Assembly: GCA_016800925.1 (NCBI GenBank)
Contig: JABCPU010000046.1
Span: forward strand, 186,001-250,000
Origin: Suillus spraguei
Lineage: Eukaryota > Basidiomycota > Agaricomycetes > Boletales > Suillaceae
Reading direction: 5' to 3'
Length of the DNA: 64,000 bases
Position numbers and translations under genes: made by a program. This document shows, piece by piece, positions 59,828 to 64,000 of this stretch (positions are counted from its first letter, which is position 1; each line of letters opens with the position of its first letter). The notes beneath the pieces were generated by a model, which saw only the letters and a list, made by a program, of their open reading frames with translations, was not told the DNA's origin and made no database searches.

Positions 59828-60640
59828 CTATGTACGTTGGTCGTATTTCCACTCAAGAAGGGTCATTACTTTCTTCTCTCCTCTAACCACTTTCCCGTTG
59901 TCGAACAGCCCTCGGTTCACGAACCCGTTCTTCTCAAAAACTCGGCTGCTACCAATATTCCCAGCAAAAGTGTGCGCTACAACATGGTGAACTCCCATCC
60001 TAGGGATTCCCCAGGTCGTCATCAAGAGACCGATCGCTGCAGTCATGATGCCCCTTCCGTGGTGGCTCGCAGCAAGCCAGTCTATCGCAAACGAAAACAT
60101 GATAAATCCATTAACATTGAGATACACTCTTACAGTCCAGAGAAATAGAAATAACGTACCTCCAAATGCATATTGAATCGTCGGGTCCCCTGCTTGCTTG
60201 TTTGCATTATCTTCTTGCAGTCGCTTCCGTTCTACTTCATCTAGTACCTCCTCAAATGGACTTCTTTTGAAATTCACATATCCTATAAGAACGTCCGTCC
60301 CATCCTCTTTAACTTCCTTAAGATACCGCACAGGACTGTCATCCACGAACTGAAGCGGGCCATTAGGGAAATCTTCCGCGCTCTTCCGTAAATATTCCAA
60401 GGTAGCATCTGATTCTTTTTTTACAAGCTGAATCCAAGAATCCGCGTGTTCCGGTAGATAAGGTGTCGGGACTTTCTCTAACCAGCTGTAAATAGCTGGA
60501 TCGTTCAAATGCTGTATGAGTACAGACTGATCTCCTTGACGAGGTGGAGTGAGAATGATGTGCTGGTGTGGTGCTGCAAGCCGGAGGAATGGTTCCCCAG
60601 TTTTAGGATTAATTTCGAGAGGGTAGAGTTGGTCTGTCAT
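59828..60640 (-). CDS. GNAT family N-acetyltransferase (RimJ/RimL-like), copy 1
   Basis: GNAT enzymes transfer acetyl groups from acetyl-CoA to amines. The protein starts MTDQLYPLEINPKTGEPFLR. It has LAAPHQHIILTPPRQGDQ, NDPAIYSWLEKVPTPYLPEH, the acetyl-CoA motif HHGRGIMTAAIG, GVHHVVAHTFAGNIGSSRVF, EKNGFVNRGLF and the end TLLEWKYDQRT. A 78-nt intron (60082-60159; GTACGT donor, GATAG acceptor) interrupts FG-DWLAASHHGRG. It is divisible by three and has no stop, so the unspliced frame also stays open and would add 26 residues. With the intron removed the product is about 244 aa. A near-identical gene lies at 62840-63652. Confidence 0.88.
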   Translation of the reverse strand: MTDQLYPLEINPKTGEPFLRLAAPHQHIILTPPRQGDQSVLIQHLNDPAIYSWLEKVPTPYLPEHADSWIQLVKKESDATLEYLRKSAEDFPNGPLQFVDDSPVRYLKEVKEDGTDVLIGYVNFKRSPFEEVLDEVERKRLQEDNANKQAGDPTIQYAFGGTLFLFLWTVRVYLNVNGFIMFSFAIDWLAASHHGRGIMTAAIGLLMTTWGIPRMGVHHVVAHTFAGNIGSSRVFEKNGFVNRGLFDNGKVVRGEKKVMTLLEWKYDQRT

Positions 60641-61540
60641 CCTTGGAGTGGCAGAAGATCTGCTGATGCTGACTAGATCTTTACAAATTATATATTAGTG
60701 AACACTTTCGAAGGGAGTCACGAAGAGTATGTCTGAGCCATGTGGAAAGTGGTGTGTAAAGTCAAGTCAAGGCTGATGAGAAACTACCCGAGATAGTTAG
60801 TCTCCCTTGGACCAAATTACTTATGGAAAGCCAGACGATCGTGCTTCAAGTTTTTTAATACTTCCAAGACTTACCACTTCTCCGAACCTTAAGTTAAGTA
60901 GCTTCCATTGGCCTCCGAACACCTCGTGCGGCTCGCGACTGTTCGAACAATTTAAATTTTATCGACCTTCAGTTATTTAATGCGTGTATAAGAGCTTTGG
61001 CTGCAAGAAATATATCTTCTGAAAACAGACGATGAAAAAACATAGTACAAATTTGTGCCTGCGACGCATGCTAAACCATACTAACATTGCCGAGATGCAA
61101 TCATCAGCGGGTTGGATTGTGCTACAGAGTACTCTGTAGTGAATTACGTTTTCCTGATGATGGCCTCCAGAGAAGGTTTGGTTTGGACATATGTTCCACC
61201 TTGGTGAACAGTGATTGCGATGATTTAGACACACCTTCGTAAGTGCCCCAACAATAAAAATGCTAAACAGGTCTCTAGCCTGCAATGTTCTTCTTGATCT
61301 TGAGTGCATTCTAAATCACTACAGATACTCTGTACAGTGGTCCACAGATCAGCCCCTGATGTTGCAGACATCAATTGATCCAATATGCTGCATATGAATG
61401 GACTAAGCCCGAAGCGGATCCTCACGACACAAAGTAATTAGTGTTTCCAACGTGTATCCGAAGGCACGATTCGCCATGGAGTAAATATCAATGTCGCGAC
61501 AACAATTTACACAGACCAGTTAAGGTGTGTTCCGATAGAA
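60641..61540 (-). repeat. Inverted copy of the 9.2-9.9 kb dispersed repeat
   Basis: 60850-61000 matches 9740-9900 in reverse complement (words such as ttccattggcctccgaacac and cgcgactgttcgaac). 61200-61430 matches 9340-9640 in reverse complement (ggtccacagatcagcccctg). No intact coding frame is shared between copies. 60641-60840 is the promoter side of GNAT copy 1, duplicated at 63653-63830. Confidence 0.6.
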
Positions 61541-62160
61541 AAAAACGTTGTCAGCCGCAGGTTTCGAACCTGCACAGCCCAAGAGAAACAAATTTCGATT
61601 CTGTTGTGGCAACTACCTGGCTAAGACCAGTTACGGTGAACTTCTAAAAACACCATCTATGAGTGAATATCAAGGTATGTTCCGATAGAAAAAAACCTCG
61701 TCGTCGGCATGCGTAGAGAAAATGTGATTCTGTTGTGGCAACCTCCTGGCTAAGACCAGTTACAGTGAACTTCTAAAAAAACCATTCATGAATAAATATC
61801 AAGGTGTATTCCGATAGAAAAAACCTGTACAGTCCAAGAGAAACAGATTGTTATTCTGTCGTGGCAACCACCAGGCTAAGACCAGTCACGGTGGACTTGC
61901 AAAGAAACCACCCGTGATAAATATCGAGGTGTATTCTGATAGAAAAAAACCTTGTCGTCCGCAGGTTTCGAACCTGCGTAGCCCAAGAGAAACAGATTTT
62001 GATTCCGTTGTGGCAACTACCTCCAGTTACGGTGAACTTCCACAGAAACCATCCATGAATGAATGTCAAAGTGTTAGACAAAAAACTATGGTTCAACAGG
62101 TTTCGAACCTGCCTAGTCCAAGAGACACAGATTCTGATTCCGTTGTGATGACTACACTGG
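61540..62160 (-). repeat. Inverted array of tRNA-Leu-like units (about five, partly degraded)
   Basis: The same about 148-bp unit as at 8190-9215, read on the minus strand. Clear T-arm words (caggtttcgaacctgc) lie near 61558, 61962 and 62098. Units around 61700 and 61830 have lost or shortened this part. The complement of the anticodon-arm word and the spacer (tgttccgatagaaaaaaacc) recur in each. It is followed on the right (62170-62740) by an inverted copy of the 7600-8130 segment. Confidence 0.7.
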
Positions 62161-62770
62161 CAGGCTCTTCTACTTCATGAGACTTCCTGAGCTGAAGAGT
62201 TATGGGCCCCTGATTCGGACACGGCCCGAAAAGATAACATGGTCAATAAAATTCGAGTCTGAACGTCTGCGAGATAATAAAACTCCCCAGATGAAGAACG
62301 AAGACTGAGATAATTCTAATTCACCATCATTAGCAACAAGTTCAATATGATTGACATTAACATCAGGAAATCACACATCCTTGACGTGCCTTAGCGGACT
62401 TATTACACTTAACTGCTGGTGAAATGAATCTACTTTCAAAATTCAATGTGAATGAATTCAGAAAAAAAAAGTTGAGATAATAATATACATGTTTTATTGT
62501 ATTTCGCACTCAAAAAAATATAAGATATGCAGGTGATGATGTGAGAGAGACAAACAATTTGAGATAAGTGAGTAAGCTGATTAAGCATGTTAAGGAATGT
62601 GTGAATTCCTGATGCACTAAGTATACTTACATGAAGTTTCTGGAAACACAGAAGGAAATCAGCTAAAAAATGAGAACACGAGACACTGTCGCCACCTTGA
62701 AGGCCAGACAAGGATTGGAGATGGGTGTCTCGTCTTCCTCATCTGATGGATAAAACATAGAGTATTTAGC
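62161..62770 (-). repeat. Inverted copy of the 7.6-8.1 kb dispersed repeat
   Basis: Words such as gggcccctgattcggacacg, tcaatatgattgacattaac and ggattggagatgggtgtctc match 7840-8130 in reverse complement. A shorter insertion-like AT-rich stretch (62440-62640) is not shared. Together with the array and the 60.9-61.5 kb segment, it mirrors the order seen at 7.4-9.9 kb. Confidence 0.6.
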
Positions 62771-62839
62771 AGTGTGCATTTAAGTTTCCCCGTCATACTG
62801 TATATGATACCGTGGGAGTCGGGGAATAGTCGTTCTCAT

Positions 62840-63652
62840 CTATGTACGTTGGTCGTATTTCCACTCAAGAAGGGTCATTACTTTCTTCTCTCCTCTAACC
62901 ACTTTCCCGTTGTCGAATATCCCTCTGTTCACAAACCCGTTCTTCTCAAAAACTCGGCTGCTACCAATATTCCCAGCAAAAGTGTGCGCTACAACATGGT
63001 GAACTCCCATCCTAGGGATTCCCCAGGCTGTCATCAAGAGACCGATCGCTGCAGTCATGATGCCCCTTCCGTGGTGGCTCGCAGCAAGCCAGTCTATCGC
63101 AAACGAAAACATGATAAATCCATTAACATTGAGATACACTCTTACAGTCCAGAGAAATAGAAATAACGTACCTCCAAATGCATATTGAATCGTCGGGTCC
63201 CCTGCTTGCTTGTTTGCATTATCTTCCTGCAGTCGCTTCCGTTCTGCTTCATCTAGTACCTCCTCAAATGGACTTCTTCTGAAATTCACATCTCCTATGA
63301 GAATGTCCGTCCCATCCTCTTTAACTTCCCTAAGATGCCGCACAGGGCTGGCATCCACGAACTGAAGCGGGCCATTAGGGAAATCTTCCGCGCTCTTCCG
63401 TAAATGTTCCAAGGTAGCATCTGATTCCTTCTTTACAAGCTGAATCCAAGAATCCGCGTGTTCCGGTAGATACGGCGTCGGCGCTTTCTCTAACCAGCTG
63501 TAAATAGCTGGATCGTTCAAATGCTGTATGAGTACAGACTGATCTCCCTGTCGAGCTGGAGTGAGAATGATGTTCTGGTGTGGTGCTGCAAGCCGGAGGA
63601 ATGGTTCCCCAGTTTTAGGATTAATTTCGAGAGGGTGGAGTTGGTCTGTCAT
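62840..63652 (-). CDS. GNAT family N-acetyltransferase (RimJ/RimL-like), copy 2
   Basis: Paralogue of the gene at 59828-60640. The unspliced frames have the same length and differ at roughly 14 residues (for example HQNIILTPARQGDQ and EKAPTPYLPEH). The acetyl-CoA motif HHGRGIMTAAIG, the GVHHVVAHTF block and the C-terminus are conserved. The 78-nt stop-free intron is kept, with the same borders. Both copies look functional. Similarity extends into the 5' flank (63653 to about 63830) and the 3' flank (62800-62840), so a block of at least 1 kb was duplicated, with the repeat complex lying between the copies. Confidence 0.88.
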   Translation of the reverse strand: MTDQLHPLEINPKTGEPFLRLAAPHQNIILTPARQGDQSVLIQHLNDPAIYSWLEKAPTPYLPEHADSWIQLVKKESDATLEHLRKSAEDFPNGPLQFVDASPVRHLREVKEDGTDILIGDVNFRRSPFEEVLDEAERKRLQEDNANKQAGDPTIQYAFGGTLFLFLWTVRVYLNVNGFIMFSFAIDWLAASHHGRGIMTAAIGLLMTAWGIPRMGVHHVVAHTFAGNIGSSRVFEKNGFVNRGIFDNGKVVRGEKKVMTLLEWKYDQRT

Positions 63653-64000
63653 CCTTGAAGTGATCTGCTGATGTGACTAGATCTTTACAAGTCATATATT
63701 AGTGAACACTTTCGAAGCGAGTCACAAAGTGTATGTTTGAGTCATGTGGAAAGTAGTGTGTGTAAAGCCAAGCCAAGGCTGATAAGAAACTACCCGAGAT
63801 AGCTAGTCTCCCTCAGACCAAATAGAGTCTTAATATTCCTTTGATAGCGCTCGGATCAGCGCTAAGATACATCAGTTCGATACCTCAGTAAACAAAACTG
63901 AGGCGTCAACGAGCAAATACGATTAACTATAGACGTGAGTCTGGAAGATTGACGAGCGAAGGTGCCATGGGGCGCGGAAAGCATCTGTAACGTATGGTGT
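63653..64000. other. Duplicated 5' flank of GNAT copy 2, then unique sequence to the window end
   Basis: 63660-63830 matches 60650-60830 closely (for example atattagtgaacactttcga). After about 63840 the two flanks diverge. No gene is seen in the last 160 bp. Confidence 0.45.

Overview
The window is nuclear DNA of a basidiomycete fungus, most likely a mushroom-forming agaricomycete. The evidence is gene-internal: short GT-AG introns of about 43-90 bp, exons as short as 12-30 nt, and a NACHT NTPase, Helitron helicase, pogo/Tigger transposase, expanded GH16 glucanases and a Dal5-type MFS carrier of the kinds seen in these fungi. No bacterial, viral or organellar signal was seen.

Layout. 0-7 kb: the 3' part of a class II sirtuin (+), then three minus-strand genes for zinc-binding proteins. 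Two are paralogues with an unfamiliar C2HC module (209 and 485 aa), and the third is a 357-aa protein with five tandem Zn2Cys6 clusters. 7-22 kb: a repeat-rich block with a seven-unit tandem array of a tRNA-Leu-like sequence, three GH16 beta-glucanase genes plus one dead copy, and a 1.0-kb pogo-type element between the two most similar GH16 genes. 22-26 kb: gene-poor DNA, then a Helitron remnant (helicase only) with hairpins on one side and a 48-bp minisatellite on the other. 26-51 kb: mostly conserved housekeeping genes, namely phosphoglucomutase (with a frameshift), NAD(P)H-hydrate dehydratase, a REG1-like PP1 regulator, a VPS9/CUE Rab5 exchange factor, an MFS carrier, a hypothetical protein, RNase P subunit p40 and pantothenate synthetase. 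This stretch also contains a gene-poor interval at 34.5-38.4 kb. 51-57 kb: a dead Tigger transposase and a large NACHT gene whose C-terminal half is about 75 copies of a decapeptide of type G-x-x-W-L-x-T-x-x-G, broken by several frameshifts. 57-64 kb: a decayed Helitron-type N-terminal region, then two GNAT acetyltransferase paralogues flanking an inverted copy of the repeat complex from the left side of the window.

How the genes relate. The housekeeping genes share no single pathway. Two make or repair cofactors (pantothenate synthetase, NAD(P)H-hydrate dehydratase), two act in sugar metabolism and its signalling (phosphoglucomutase, REG1-like), one in endosomal traffic and one in tRNA/rRNA processing. 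The accessory parts look like fast-evolving compartments: tandem gene birth and death (GH16, GNAT), an NLR-type gene with a repeat domain, and related repeats in inverted orientation about 50 kb apart. The exon chains given for the three zinc-protein genes were assembled by hand and sum exactly to open reading frames (209, 485 and 357 codons plus stop). Other exon borders are approximate unless stated.
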